A DNA stretch of 6,926 nucleotides. It comes from Hyphomicrobiales bacterium (GTDB taxonomy: Bacteria; Pseudomonadota; Alphaproteobacteria; Rhizobiales; Aestuariivirgaceae). Positions 1 through 6,104 of the stretch are shown here, piece after piece. The notes under the pieces were generated by a model. The model was not told the DNA's origin, did not search any database, and saw only the letters and a list, made by a program, of their open reading frames with translations. The DNA lies in NCBI GenBank assembly GCA_014380505.1, contig JACMJT010000629.1, forward strand, positions 1 to 6,926, read 5' to 3'. How positions within the stretch are numbered: the stretch's first letter is position 1; each line of letters starts with the position of its first letter. A program made the translations under genes and the position numbers.

Positions 1-452
1 CCCTTGCTCCCCGACAGGCGCCACACCACGGTGTAAACTTGCCCGGAGACGAGGTAGACTTTACTGTCGATCTGGATTTCCTTGCCATTGGAAGTGGCAC
101 CGCCCAGTTCGTACTTGGCAATCCTGTATTCGCGCGACTTGTCCGCGAAATAGCGCGCCATGAAAGTTGCCACACCGTCATAGTAGCGGCGGCGCTGGCC
201 GGCGGGAAGTTTGGCCTTGTACTGTCCAAGCGAATAGTCGGCGATTTCAGCCAAGCCGCCATAGCGTTGAATGACGTTCCTGAAACTCGAAACTGTGCCC
301 TGCCGGTGCGCCTTCAGCATGTCCCTGGCGAATTGCCGCATGAAGGCCATGGACGGATGCTCAGCAGCCAGCGCTGGCTGGGCCAATCCCGCAGCCATGA
401 AGCCCAACAGGGCGCGCCGGGTAAGCGCACGCCGGGATACCAGAACGCTCAC
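1..452 (-). CDS. MlaC/Ttg2-family periplasmic protein, second of a tandem pair (3' end beyond window)
   Basis: This gene starts at a GTG and runs off the left edge; 150 residues are visible. The N-terminus has a twin-arginine-like signal (TRRALLGF at residues 11-18, hydrophobic stretch, likely cleavage after ALA near residue 29). The mature part follows the MlaC/Ttg2D/HpnM pattern and aligns without gaps to the neighbouring gene across RY..L..IADYSLG.Y..KLPAG followed by an aromatic-rich helix, so the two are paralogues. Family members carry phospholipids or other hydrophobic molecules across the periplasm, usually for an MlaFEDB-type ABC transporter; no transporter subunit is visible here. 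The start is fixed by the overlap GTGA: its GTG shares bases with the TGA stop of the upstream gene, implying translational coupling. An HpnM-type hopanoid-associated role is possible but cannot be decided from this fragment. Confidence 0.8.
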   Translation of the reverse strand, partial: MSVLVSRRALTRRALLGFMAAGLAQPALAAEHPSMAFMRQFARDMLKAHRQGTVSSFRNVIQRYGGLAEIADYSLGQYKAKLPAGQRRRYYDGVATFMARYFADKSREYRIAKYELGGATSNGKEIQIDSKVYLVSGQVYTVVWRLSGSK

Positions 453-1066
453 CAGGAGTCGGCCTCGCGCAATTCCTCGAATAACGCCTCGAAATCCCCC
501 TTTGACCCTTTCAAGATACGGGTGATGCGACCCTGCATGGCAATTCTAACCCATGCGCCCTTGACGTTCACATCGTTTACCCGAAACCCACTACCCGCAT
601 TCGTCAGCCGCCACCTCACTTGTTCGCGGCTGGGTTTGAGAGCGCTGTGGATCACGATGAATTTGCCTTGGGTGGATGACGAGATGACCTGAAGGCCGGA
701 CCCGCGGAAGTCCTTTACGTAAAACGCAAAGAACCCCGCGACATAAATTTCGAAAGCACGATAGAATTCATTTTTTTTTCCAGCAGGCAGCTTGTTCCGA
801 TAGGGACCGAGCGCATAATTTGCAACGTCGCGCAGGTCTATATAGCGTTTGAGAAGCGCTAAAAATTTACTGCGCAAACCATTTCCAGTCTGCCCGCTGT
901 TCGCCAGCGCCATGACTTCATCAGCGATTCGGGCGACATAGTTTTTGGCCCCATCAGTCGCGGCGATGGCGGCGCTTGGCCAAGATATGGCACCCCCCAA
1001 CATGCCACCCATCAACAAACCGATGAATTGCCGCCGTCCAATTGGGCGAGCCGAGTAACCTGCCAT
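449..1066 (-). CDS. MlaC/Ttg2-family periplasmic protein, first of a tandem pair
   Basis: A 205-residue protein, the usual length for MlaC-type carriers. The signal peptide contains GRRQFIGLL (residues 10-18), close to the Tat consensus, followed by a Gly/Ala-rich hydrophobic stretch and a likely cleavage site near AIAA (residues 33-36). The mature part has the family features: a helical half with YIDLRDVANYALG and KLPAG (residues 75-95), an aromatic segment, then a beta-rich half ending in VNDVNVKGAW and a helix with LFEELR (residues 164-200). The usual GxS after the DVxVxG motif reads GAW. I chose the ATG at 1066 because the signal peptide begins there and GGAGG lies 4 bases upstream (1071-1075); the longer open frame beyond it only shadows the divergent regulator gene. 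It probably delivers lipid to or from an outer-membrane maintenance system; the substrate is unknown. Codons 96-98 contain a run of nine A. Confidence 0.85.
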   Translation of the reverse strand: MAGYSARPIGRRQFIGLLMGGMLGGAISWPSAAIAATDGAKNYVARIADEVMALANSGQTGNGLRSKFLALLKRYIDLRDVANYALGPYRNKLPAGKKNEFYRAFEIYVAGFFAFYVKDFRGSGLQVISSSTQGKFIVIHSALKPSREQVRWRLTNAGSGFRVNDVNVKGAWVRIAMQGRITRILKGSKGDFEALFEELREADSW

Positions 1067-1112
1067 TTTGCCTCCGAGCCCGCTTGAGCAACTTCGGGCA
1101 ATACGCCGCGAA

Positions 1113-1141
1113 ATTGTGAAAAAAGCAAGACAACTTACCAA
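1113..1141 (-). promoter_or_regulatory. Possible promoter for the MlaC-like pair
   Basis: On the minus strand, TTGGTA (1136-1141) and CACAAT (1113-1118) are separated by 17 bases, each matching four of six sigma-70 consensus positions. It lies about 50 bases upstream of the ATG at 1066 and is separate from the palindrome at 1171-1192. Both boxes are weak, so this is a suggestion only. Confidence 0.2.
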
Positions 1142-1162
1142 ATGCCCGACGCAAAATCCAAC

Positions 1163-1192
1163 TTGTCCTCCACATAAAGATATGTTTATATG
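1163..1192 (+). promoter_or_regulatory. Likely promoter of the regulator-metF operon
   Basis: TTGTCC at 1163-1168 (four of six matches to TTGACA) is followed after 18 bases by TATATG at 1187-1192 (four of six matches to TATAAT). Transcription would begin near 1199, giving a leader of under 20 bases before the TTG start at 1217. The palindrome at 1171-1192 covers the spacer and the -10 box, as expected for a repressor that blocks polymerase. Confidence 0.4.
1171..1192. promoter_or_regulatory. Near-perfect palindrome, candidate SahR-type operator
   Basis: The core ATAAAGATATGTTTAT (1174-1189) is a 16-base palindrome with one mismatched pair (1179/1184, G opposite G). Two more pairs match outside one mismatch (1173/1190), giving 22 bases with nine of eleven pairs complementary. 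It is AT-rich in a GC-rich background and ends 24 bases before the start of the ArsR/methyltransferase-fold regulator. ArsR-family dimers bind AT-rich inverted repeats of about this size, and SahR regulators control their own gene and metF, so I infer an autoregulatory operator. I could not compare it with a curated SahR motif. Confidence 0.6.
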
Positions 1193-1205
1193 CGAAGCGG
1201 AGACT

Positions 1206-1211
1206 AAGGAG
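1206..1211 (+). promoter_or_regulatory. Strong ribosome binding site that decides a TTG start
   Basis: AAGGAG lies 5 bases before TTG at 1217-1219. No ATG or GTG in this frame fits the N-terminus of an ArsR-type domain better, so the site supports the rare TTG start of the regulator gene. Confidence 0.65.
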
Positions 1212-1216
1212 CACCA

Positions 1217-2167
1217 TTGGAAGAGCTTTTGGCCGGATTGCGGGCGGCGGCGGAAGCAACGCGTGTGCGAATCCTCTTCGCCCTTTCCCAGGGCGAGTTC
1301 AATGTCAGCGAACTGACCCAGATTCTTGGCCAGAGCCAGCCTCGCGTCAGTCGCCACCTGAAGCTCATGACCGAGGCGGGCCTGATCAGCCGACACAAGG
1401 AAGGCAACTGGGTCCTGTTCCGCATCCGCGATGAAGGTGCGGGCGGCGCCTTGGCGCGGGCCATTGTCGATCTCAAACCGGGTACCGACGCCGAATTGGC
1501 CCGCGACCAGGCGCGCCTCGCCGATGTCCGCAGCCGGCGGGCCAAAACCGCCAGCGAATATTTCCGCGCCAATGCCGCGCGCTGGGAAGAGCTGCGCTCT
1601 CTCCATGTGCGCGAGGAGGATGTCGAACAGGCGATGCTGCGGCTTGCGGGGCCGGCACCGGTTGAGCTTCATGCCGATCTTGGCACCGGCACCGGCAGCG
1701 TACTCCGCTATTTCGCAGCCCTCGCCTCCCAATCCATAGGCATCGACCAGAGCCTGGACATGCTCGCCATGGCGCGCGTCAATCTCGAGAAGGCAGGCTT
1801 GGGCAATGTCCAAGTGCGCCAGGGCGATATCTATGCGCTACCCTTTGCCAACGCATTCGCGGACTTCATCACCATTCATCAGGTGTTGCATTATCTCGAT
1901 GACCCCGGCCGCGCGCTCATCGAAGCCGCTCGCATTCTTCAGCCGGGTGGGCGCCTGTTGGTCGCCGATTTCGCCCCCCATGAACTCGAGCAGCTCCGCG
2001 ACAATCACGCCCATCGCCGCCTTGGCGTCGCCGCCGAGCACATGGCGGCATGGCTGCAACGGGCGGGCATGAGATTGATCCAGCATGACGTGCTGCCACC
2101 GCCGTGGCGCAAGGGCGAGACGGGACTGACGGTGTCACTGTGGCTGGCGGAGAAACCCCGATGGTGA
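1217..2167 (+). CDS. sahR: SahR-like transcriptional regulator: ArsR helix-turn-helix plus methyltransferase-fold domain
   Basis: A 316-residue two-domain protein. Residues 5-75 form an ArsR-type winged helix, with QPRVSRHLKLMTEAGLI (41-57) as recognition helix. There is no cysteine anywhere in the protein, so the metal-sensing CxC of classical ArsR/SmtB proteins is absent. Residues about 150-255 are a class I methyltransferase fold: ADLGTGTG (153-160) is the SAM-binding loop, IGIDQS (174-179) the acidic motif, GDIYALPF (203-210) and LQPGGRLLVADF (241-252) complete it. SahR proteins have this architecture and repress methionine-cycle genes until S-adenosylhomocysteine binds. The position directly before metF, with a 7-base overlap, and the palindrome upstream fit that role. 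Catalytic methylation is possible but unproven; in SahR the domain is a sensor. The gene symbol is inferred from architecture and context. Confidence 0.85.
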   Translation: MEELLAGLRAAAEATRVRILFALSQGEFNVSELTQILGQSQPRVSRHLKLMTEAGLISRHKEGNWVLFRIRDEGAGGALARAIVDLKPGTDAELARDQARLADVRSRRAKTASEYFRANAARWEELRSLHVREEDVEQAMLRLAGPAPVELHADLGTGTGSVLRYFAALASQSIGIDQSLDMLAMARVNLEKAGLGNVQVRQGDIYALPFANAFADFITIHQVLHYLDDPGRALIEAARILQPGGRLLVADFAPHELEQLRDNHAHRRLGVAAEHMAAWLQRAGMRLIQHDVLPPPWRKGETGLTVSLWLAEKPRW

Positions 2168-3042
2168 CGGCGTCCGGCGAATCAATCGAGGTCTCCTTCG
2201 AGTTCTTCCCGCCGAAACCGGGGAACGCCGAGCTGTCCTTCTGGCGCGCCATCGCCAAGCTGGAGGCCGTGCGCCCGCACTTCGTATCGGTCACCTATGG
2301 AGCGGGCGGCACGACGCACGGCCGCACCCTCGACACCCTTGCACGCATCGGCCGGGATACCGCACTCAAGCCCGCTGGCCACCTCACCTGCGTCGGCGCC
2401 AGCAAGGACGAGGTGAACGCCGTCATCGGCGACTATAAAAAGGCAGGCGTCCGGCACATCGTGGCGCTTCGCGGCGATCCGCCAAATGGCGTCGGTACCA
2501 GATTTGTGCCCCACCCCCAAGGTTACCGCAACGCCGCCGATCTCGTGCGCGGCATCCGCGATATCGGCGGCTTCGAAATTTCCGTGGCCGCATATCCCGA
2601 ACGCCACCCGGAGTCGGTCTCGATCGAAGAAGATCTGGCCTTCATGGCCGACAAGGCGGACCATGGCGCCACCCGCGCCATCTCCCAGTTTTTCTTTCAC
2701 ACCGCTTTCTTCCTGAGACTGAGGGATCGCATCATCGCCCGCGGCATCGGCATTGACCTGGTGCCGGGCATTCTCCCCATCACATCCTTTGCGAAGGTGA
2801 GCGAATTCGCCGCGAAATGCGGCGCCCACATTCCGCCGGCACTGGCCCGGCGTTTCGAAGGTCTCGACAACGATCCCGAAACACGCAACCTCGTTGCCGC
2901 CATGGTCGCCGCCGAACAGGTGACCGCACTGCGCCGCGAGGGCGTGCGGCACTTCCATTTCTACACCCTCAATCGCGCCGATCTCGTCTACGCCATCTGC
3001 CGCGTGCTCGATCTTGGTGTGATGAATGAAAAGGCGGCGTGA
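2161..3042 (+). CDS. metF: 5,10-methylenetetrahydrofolate reductase
   Basis: MetF reduces 5,10-methylene-tetrahydrofolate to 5-methyl-tetrahydrofolate with FAD and NADH in the cytoplasm, supplying the methyl group for methionine synthase. The 293-residue product matches the bacterial family along its length: VSFEFFPPK (11-19) with the catalytic glutamate E14 (E. coli Glu28), VSVTYGA (42-48), HLTCVGA (74-80), ALRGDPP (102-108) with D106 (E. coli Asp120, near the flavin), SVAAYPERHPE (141-151), AISQFFFH (173-180), PGILPI (202-207) and HFYTLNRA (266-273). The last residue of the usual QFFFD is His here. I chose ATG 2161 because GGAG lies 8 bases upstream (2149-2152) and this gives the family's length. 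It overlaps the regulator's end by 7 bases, so the two are co-transcribed and probably coupled. No metH follows. Confidence 0.96.
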   Translation: MVTASGESIEVSFEFFPPKPGNAELSFWRAIAKLEAVRPHFVSVTYGAGGTTHGRTLDTLARIGRDTALKPAGHLTCVGASKDEVNAVIGDYKKAGVRHIVALRGDPPNGVGTRFVPHPQGYRNAADLVRGIRDIGGFEISVAAYPERHPESVSIEEDLAFMADKADHGATRAISQFFFHTAFFLRLRDRIIARGIGIDLVPGILPITSFAKVSEFAAKCGAHIPPALARRFEGLDNDPETRNLVAAMVAAEQVTALRREGVRHFHFYTLNRADLVYAICRVLDLGVMNEKAA

Positions 3043-3055
3043 GATGTTCCAATAA

Positions 3056-3135
3056 TTCTCATCATGACCGGGCTTGACCCGGTCATCTTCTTCGCTTGTT
3101 GACGATGCCCGCGTCGAGCGCGGGCATGATGAGAA
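3056..3135. repeat. REPIN-like inverted pair of palindromic repeats
   Basis: Two 35-base units, 3056-3090 and the reverse complement of 3101-3135, match at 29 positions and face each other across a 10-base spacer. Each begins TTCTCATCATG, giving the whole element an 11-base perfect terminal inverted repeat. Each unit folds into a 9-bp stem with a 5-base loop (3064-3086 and 3105-3127). Four of the six differences form two compensatory stem changes (A-T to C-G, G-C to C-G), one is in a loop and one outside, so the fold has been conserved. It fills the gap between convergent metF and the glutathione S-transferase gene. Such arrangements are called REPINs when mobilised by RAYT transposases; similar palindromes are widespread between alphaproteobacterial genes. 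There is no T run, so terminator activity is uncertain. Confidence 0.75.
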
Positions 3136-3143
3136 CAAACAAC

Positions 3144-3767
3144 CTACATCCCGTTCCGCGCCCACACCTTTGCGATGGCAGGCACGGCCGCGACGCGGTC
3201 ATGAAGCGTTTTGATATTCGGGTGCTTCTTAAAAAGAGCCGCGACATCGGGAGCCCAGGTGGCCAGCATCGCCGCATAAATGTCGGCGGCACTCATCCCC
3301 GCGCCAAGGATGAAAGGGCCATCGCCGACAGCATCCGAAAGAATCTCGAACTCCTTCTCCATCCCGGCCGCGGCCTTCGCCTTGATGCCGGAAGCACCCG
3401 CCGCATCGGCCGTATAGCGTTCTGGATAGTACAGCCTGAGATCGCTCATGTAGATCGTGGTGGCGAGGAACAACATCCAGCGCAAATAACGCGGCCTGAG
3501 CGGCGACGTGAGGGCCGGAGCAAGTTTCACTTGCGGGAAAATATCAGCGAGATGGATGAGGATCGCCGCACTCTCGGTCATGATCGTACCGTCGGGAAGA
3601 ACGAGGGTTGGCACCTCGCCTCTCGGATTGACGGCAAAGAGTGAGGCGGGAAGCGCGCCCGCCGCATCGCGCTGCACGTCCTTGATCTCATAGTCGGTGC
3701 CACAGGCGGCAAGCATCGCCTCCACGGCCACCGAACCCGCGTTTTTCTTGGCATAGAGCGTGAGCAT
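3144..3767 (-). CDS. Glutathione S-transferase family protein
   Basis: A 207-residue protein, the usual size for a cytosolic GST. Residues 1-78 are a thioredoxin-like domain with the EVPTLVLPDG (51-60) cis-proline segment (P53) and TESAAIL (64-70), whose Glu-Ser pair contacts the glutathione gamma-glutamyl group. The rest is an all-helical domain with the conserved GAGMSAADIY (155-164) cap that stabilises helix 6. Tyr5 and Ser12 are candidate catalytic residues; I cannot decide between them. Family members conjugate or reduce electrophiles with glutathione in the cytoplasm; the substrate here is unknown. GAGGAG (3772-3777) precedes the ATG at 3767 closely, supporting this start. The gene lies 69 bases downstream of the large regulator in the same direction but has its own likely promoter, so co-transcription is optional. 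It converges on metF across the repeat. Confidence 0.88.
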   Translation of the reverse strand: MLTLYAKKNAGSVAVEAMLAACGTDYEIKDVQRDAAGALPASLFAVNPRGEVPTLVLPDGTIMTESAAILIHLADIFPQVKLAPALTSPLRPRYLRWMLFLATTIYMSDLRLYYPERYTADAAGASGIKAKAAAGMEKEFEILSDAVGDGPFILGAGMSAADIYAAMLATWAPDVAALFKKHPNIKTLHDRVAAVPAIAKVWARNGM

Positions 3768-3811
3768 AAATCTCCTCTAACCCCAGCGGGGTGCAGACGG
3801 GTTTTCACCAA

Positions 3812-3840
3812 ATCATATTCAACAGAGACCAATCCGTCAT
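3812..3840 (-). promoter_or_regulatory. Likely promoter of the glutathione S-transferase gene
   Basis: On the minus strand ATGACG (3835-3840, four of six matches) and TATGAT (3812-3817, five of six matches) are separated by exactly 17 bases. The -35 box overlaps the stop codon of the upstream regulator gene. Transcription would start near 3805, leaving a leader of roughly 40 bases before the ATG at 3767. This would let the transferase be expressed independently of the regulator. Confidence 0.4.
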
Positions 3841-5774
3841 TCCGGCAGGCCCGCCTTTTTCAAACCCTCCGTCCAGCGTGCGAAATCTTCCTCGCGCTTG
3901 ATCGGAAAGCGTTGCCTGAGATTGGCGAGCCGCAATGTGGGGTCGATTGCGCGCAGTTGGGAAACCGCACTTTCAGCCTCTTCCATGCGTCCCAGGAAGG
4001 CGGCGCTGGCGGCGGCGGTCGCCATCGCAAAAACCCCGTTCTGCGGCGCCGCCGTCACCGACTCCGACACCGACAACGCTTCGCGGTACCGGCCGGCGAT
4101 GAAATATGAAAAAGCGATCGCCCATCGCATGTTGGAGATGCTTGGATCGTGAGGGCTGAGATGCATCGCCCGCGTAATGTGACTGATCGCGGTGTCCGCC
4201 TCGCCCGACCACGCCTTCACCCAGCCGCTGAACATCCAGGCCGAGGCAAGGTTGGGATTAAGCTCCAGGCCTTTGCCGATCAACGCATCGCCGGTTTCAA
4301 GCTCCCCTGCAACAAAAGCCAGCGCCATGCCCGCAGCGCTGAGGGCAACCGAGTCATCCTGGCCAAGCTCCAATGCGCGGCGGGCGAGCCGTTGCACTTC
4401 GGCAATCGCGAACGGGTGGTCGCTGATCCAGCCACCGGCCTTTCGCTGCGAATAGCAGCGCGCCGCCATTCCGTAGGCCGAGGCAAACTCGGGATCGAGT
4501 TCAATCGCCCGGTAGAAATGCGCCAGCGCCTGTTCATTGCCTTCGCGGGTCCATTTGGGCACCTCGGCCAGGCCGCGAAGGTAATAGTCATAGGCATCGA
4601 GACTGCCGGTTGGCTTGCGTTTGGAACGTTCGATTTCGGCCTGCTCGAGCTTCGGCGAGATCGCCCCAACGACCTTGGCTGTCACCATGTCCTGCAGCTC
4701 GAATACATCCTTCAGTTCACCCTCGATGCGATCCGCCCAGAGTGCCGCACCTGTGGCGGCATCGATGAGCTGTCCGCCGATCCGCAGGCGATTACCCGCC
4801 TTGCGGACGCTGCCTTCCAGCACATAGCGCACGCCCAGTTCCCGTCCCACTTGCGTCACATCGACGGCGCGGCCTTTGTAGGTGAAGCTCGAATTGCGCG
4901 CGATGACAAAAAGCCAGTGCATCCGCGATAAGCCGGTGATGATTTCATCGACCATGCCATCGGCGAAATAGTCCTGTTCCGGATCGTTGCTGAGATTGGC
5001 GAAAGGCAGGACGGCAATGGAGGGTTTCCGGACCGGCGCCGGTGACGGCGCTTCATCTCTGACACCGGCGTTTGCGCGCGCCTGCTCGTAAATCCGTATC
5101 GTTTCGGCTTCGGGGGGTGTACCAAGTTCTTGTTTCAATCTTTCGGCCAGGCTCTGGTAGTGTTTCAGGGCTTCGGCGCGGCGGCCCAAGACCACAAACG
5201 CCTGAATGGCCAGCCGGTGCGCATCTTCACGGAAGATATCTCGCCGGATGCAGGCCTCGGCACGTTGCAGCGCATCCGCCGTCTTGCCCCGTTCCAACTC
5301 GATCCGGCCGAGTCGCACCAGGACACCACAGGCAAGGTTGCCGATACGGCGGCGTTCCTCGCTAAGCCAGTCTTCCCAAGGAGATTCTTTCACGTCGATT
5401 CCGGCAAGCAAGTCGCCGTCGAGCAAATCGACCGCCTGCCGCAACTCATCCGCCGATTCACGGCCCGCGAGACTTTCGAACTGGCGCGCGTCACTGGCTA
5501 CGGCGGACGGCGAAAGCTGTACCGTCTGATCGTCCGAAATCAACGCCTCCGGCCCGATTGCCTTCCGCAAGCGGGCAAGCGCCTGGCGGAAGTTCTGCCG
5601 CGCCTGGTCCTCAAAATGTGACCCCCACAGCAGCGTGGTGAGCTGTTCGCGCGGCACAGGCTTCCTGGCCATCGCGAGATAGGCCAGGAAAGCGCTGAGC
5701 TTGGCGCTGGAAAGACCGATCCGGCCTTCGGGGCCGGCGATCTCGAATTGTCCGAACAGCTTGAGGTGAAGCAT
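3837..5774 (-). CDS. SARP-type winged-helix/BTAD regulator with TolB-like domain and TPR repeats
   Basis: A 645-residue cytoplasmic protein with four parts. Residues 1-90 are an OmpR/SARP-type winged helix (MLHLKLFGQFEIAGPEGRIG, then SSAKLSAFLAYLA, and NFRQALARLRKAIG as recognition region). Residues 95-232 are a bacterial transcriptional activation domain with the typical GDLLAGI and EDAHRLAIQAFVVLGRRAEAL segments. Residues 250-380 are a TolB-like domain opening with SIAVLPFANLSNDPEQDYF and ADGMVDEIITGLSR, as found in CadC-like proteins and some class III adenylate cyclases. From about 390 to 625 there are TPR-type repeats (for example ALAHFYRAIELDPEFASAYG). There is no cyclase, kinase or membrane segment. 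It probably activates transcription through protein-protein contacts; targets are unknown, but the divergent small genes and the downstream transferase are the nearest candidates. The ATG at 5774 opens the domain exactly; the ribosome site is weak. Confidence 0.9.
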   Translation of the reverse strand: MLHLKLFGQFEIAGPEGRIGLSSAKLSAFLAYLAMARKPVPREQLTTLLWGSHFEDQARQNFRQALARLRKAIGPEALISDDQTVQLSPSAVASDARQFESLAGRESADELRQAVDLLDGDLLAGIDVKESPWEDWLSEERRRIGNLACGVLVRLGRIELERGKTADALQRAEACIRRDIFREDAHRLAIQAFVVLGRRAEALKHYQSLAERLKQELGTPPEAETIRIYEQARANAGVRDEAPSPAPVRKPSIAVLPFANLSNDPEQDYFADGMVDEIITGLSRMHWLFVIARNSSFTYKGRAVDVTQVGRELGVRYVLEGSVRKAGNRLRIGGQLIDAATGAALWADRIEGELKDVFELQDMVTAKVVGAISPKLEQAEIERSKRKPTGSLDAYDYYLRGLAEVPKWTREGNEQALAHFYRAIELDPEFASAYGMAARCYSQRKAGGWISDHPFAIAEVQRLARRALELGQDDSVALSAAGMALAFVAGELETGDALIGKGLELNPNLASAWMFSGWVKAWSGEADTAISHITRAMHLSPHDPSISNMRWAIAFSYFIAGRYREALSVSESVTAAPQNGVFAMATAAASAAFLGRMEEAESAVSQLRAIDPTLRLANLRQRFPIKREEDFARWTEGLKKAGLPE

Positions 5775-5786
5775 GAAGCACCGGTT

Positions 5787-5813
5787 GTGACGGCTGTTTT
5801 AACGCCAAGTCAC
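5787..5813. promoter_or_regulatory. Interrupted inverted repeat between divergent genes
   Basis: GTGACGGC (5787-5794) and GCC-AA-GTCAC (5804-5813) are inverted copies with two extra bases in the right arm and nine between the arms. It lies 13 bases upstream of the large regulator's ATG, a place where an autoregulatory site would sit; equally it could be chance or an RNA hairpin in that gene's leader. Confidence 0.25.
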
Positions 5814-5903
5814 GGGCTTTTCACACCCCTTTCATGCAATCGCACCGCCTCCTGTCACGAACCAGGCGTTTGATCCTTCCATCGCAACACGGGAGATATG
5901 ACA

Positions 5904-6104
5904 ATGAACTGGTTAATCGACGGAATTTATGGCGACCTCTACCGCACTGCCATGGGGTATCGCGAACTGCGGCCACATGACCAACGGGAGATCGAACGGC
6001 AAACCCGAACCCGGACCCGGCCGCAGAAAATTTGGGCGAAGAGACACCCCGCGCCTCAAACGGTTGGCACTCGCGTATCTGCGAAAGAGAGGGCTGTGTC
6101 ATGA
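5904..6104 (+). CDS. Small basic protein of unknown function, first of a coupled pair
   Basis: A 66-residue protein that I do not recognise. The N-terminus is aromatic and mildly hydrophobic (MNWLIDGIYGDLYRTAMGY), followed by an Arg-rich stretch with RELRPHDQREIE (22-33) that distantly recalls DUF1127 proteins, and a basic tail. GGGAG at 5891-5895 is 8 bases from the ATG at 5904 but only 2 from an ATG two codons earlier (5898), so I chose 5904. Its TGA overlaps the next gene's ATG as ATGA, the main evidence that it is real. It lies divergent to the large regulator, with 129 bases between the two starts, and has no obvious strong promoter. It may also be mainly a translated leader for the next gene. 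Confidence 0.5.
   Translation: MNWLIDGIYGDLYRTAMGYRELRPHDQREIERQTRTRTRPQKIWAKRHPAPQTVGTRVSAKERAVS

Noticed and set aside
39..692. Plus-strand open frame of 217 codons
   Set aside because: It lies across both MlaC-like genes on the opposite strand; its product has no recognisable domain and the minus strand carries clear family motifs.
1067..1813. Long N-terminal extension of the first MlaC-like gene (open frame up to 1813)
   Set aside because: It is antisense to the well-supported regulator gene, shows no family resemblance, and would bury the signal peptide and ribosome site at 1066-1075.
3064..3127. Classic intrinsic terminators in the two hairpins after metF
   Set aside because: The stems are strong but neither is followed by a run of T on either strand, so the repeat-element explanation is better supported.
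2182..3165. Minus-strand open frame of 327 codons
   Set aside because: It is a shadow of metF; its first residues come from translating the palindromic repeat, a common false call in such genomes.
3096..3644. Plus-strand open frame of 182 codons
   Set aside because: It begins in the repeat and runs antisense through the glutathione S-transferase gene, with no domain of its own.
3781..3791. CCCC-AGC-GGGG hairpin before the glutathione S-transferase gene
   Set aside because: The stem is only 4 bp with a 3-base loop and no T run, so it is too weak to call a terminator or a riboswitch element.
4149..4931. Plus-strand open frame of 260 codons
   Set aside because: It is antisense to the TPR/TolB-like regulator, has no domain, and exists because of GC-rich codon bias.
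5821..6102. Minus-strand open frame of 93 codons
   Set aside because: It is antisense to the small gene at 5904 and crosses the divergent intergenic region; no domain or supporting ribosome site.
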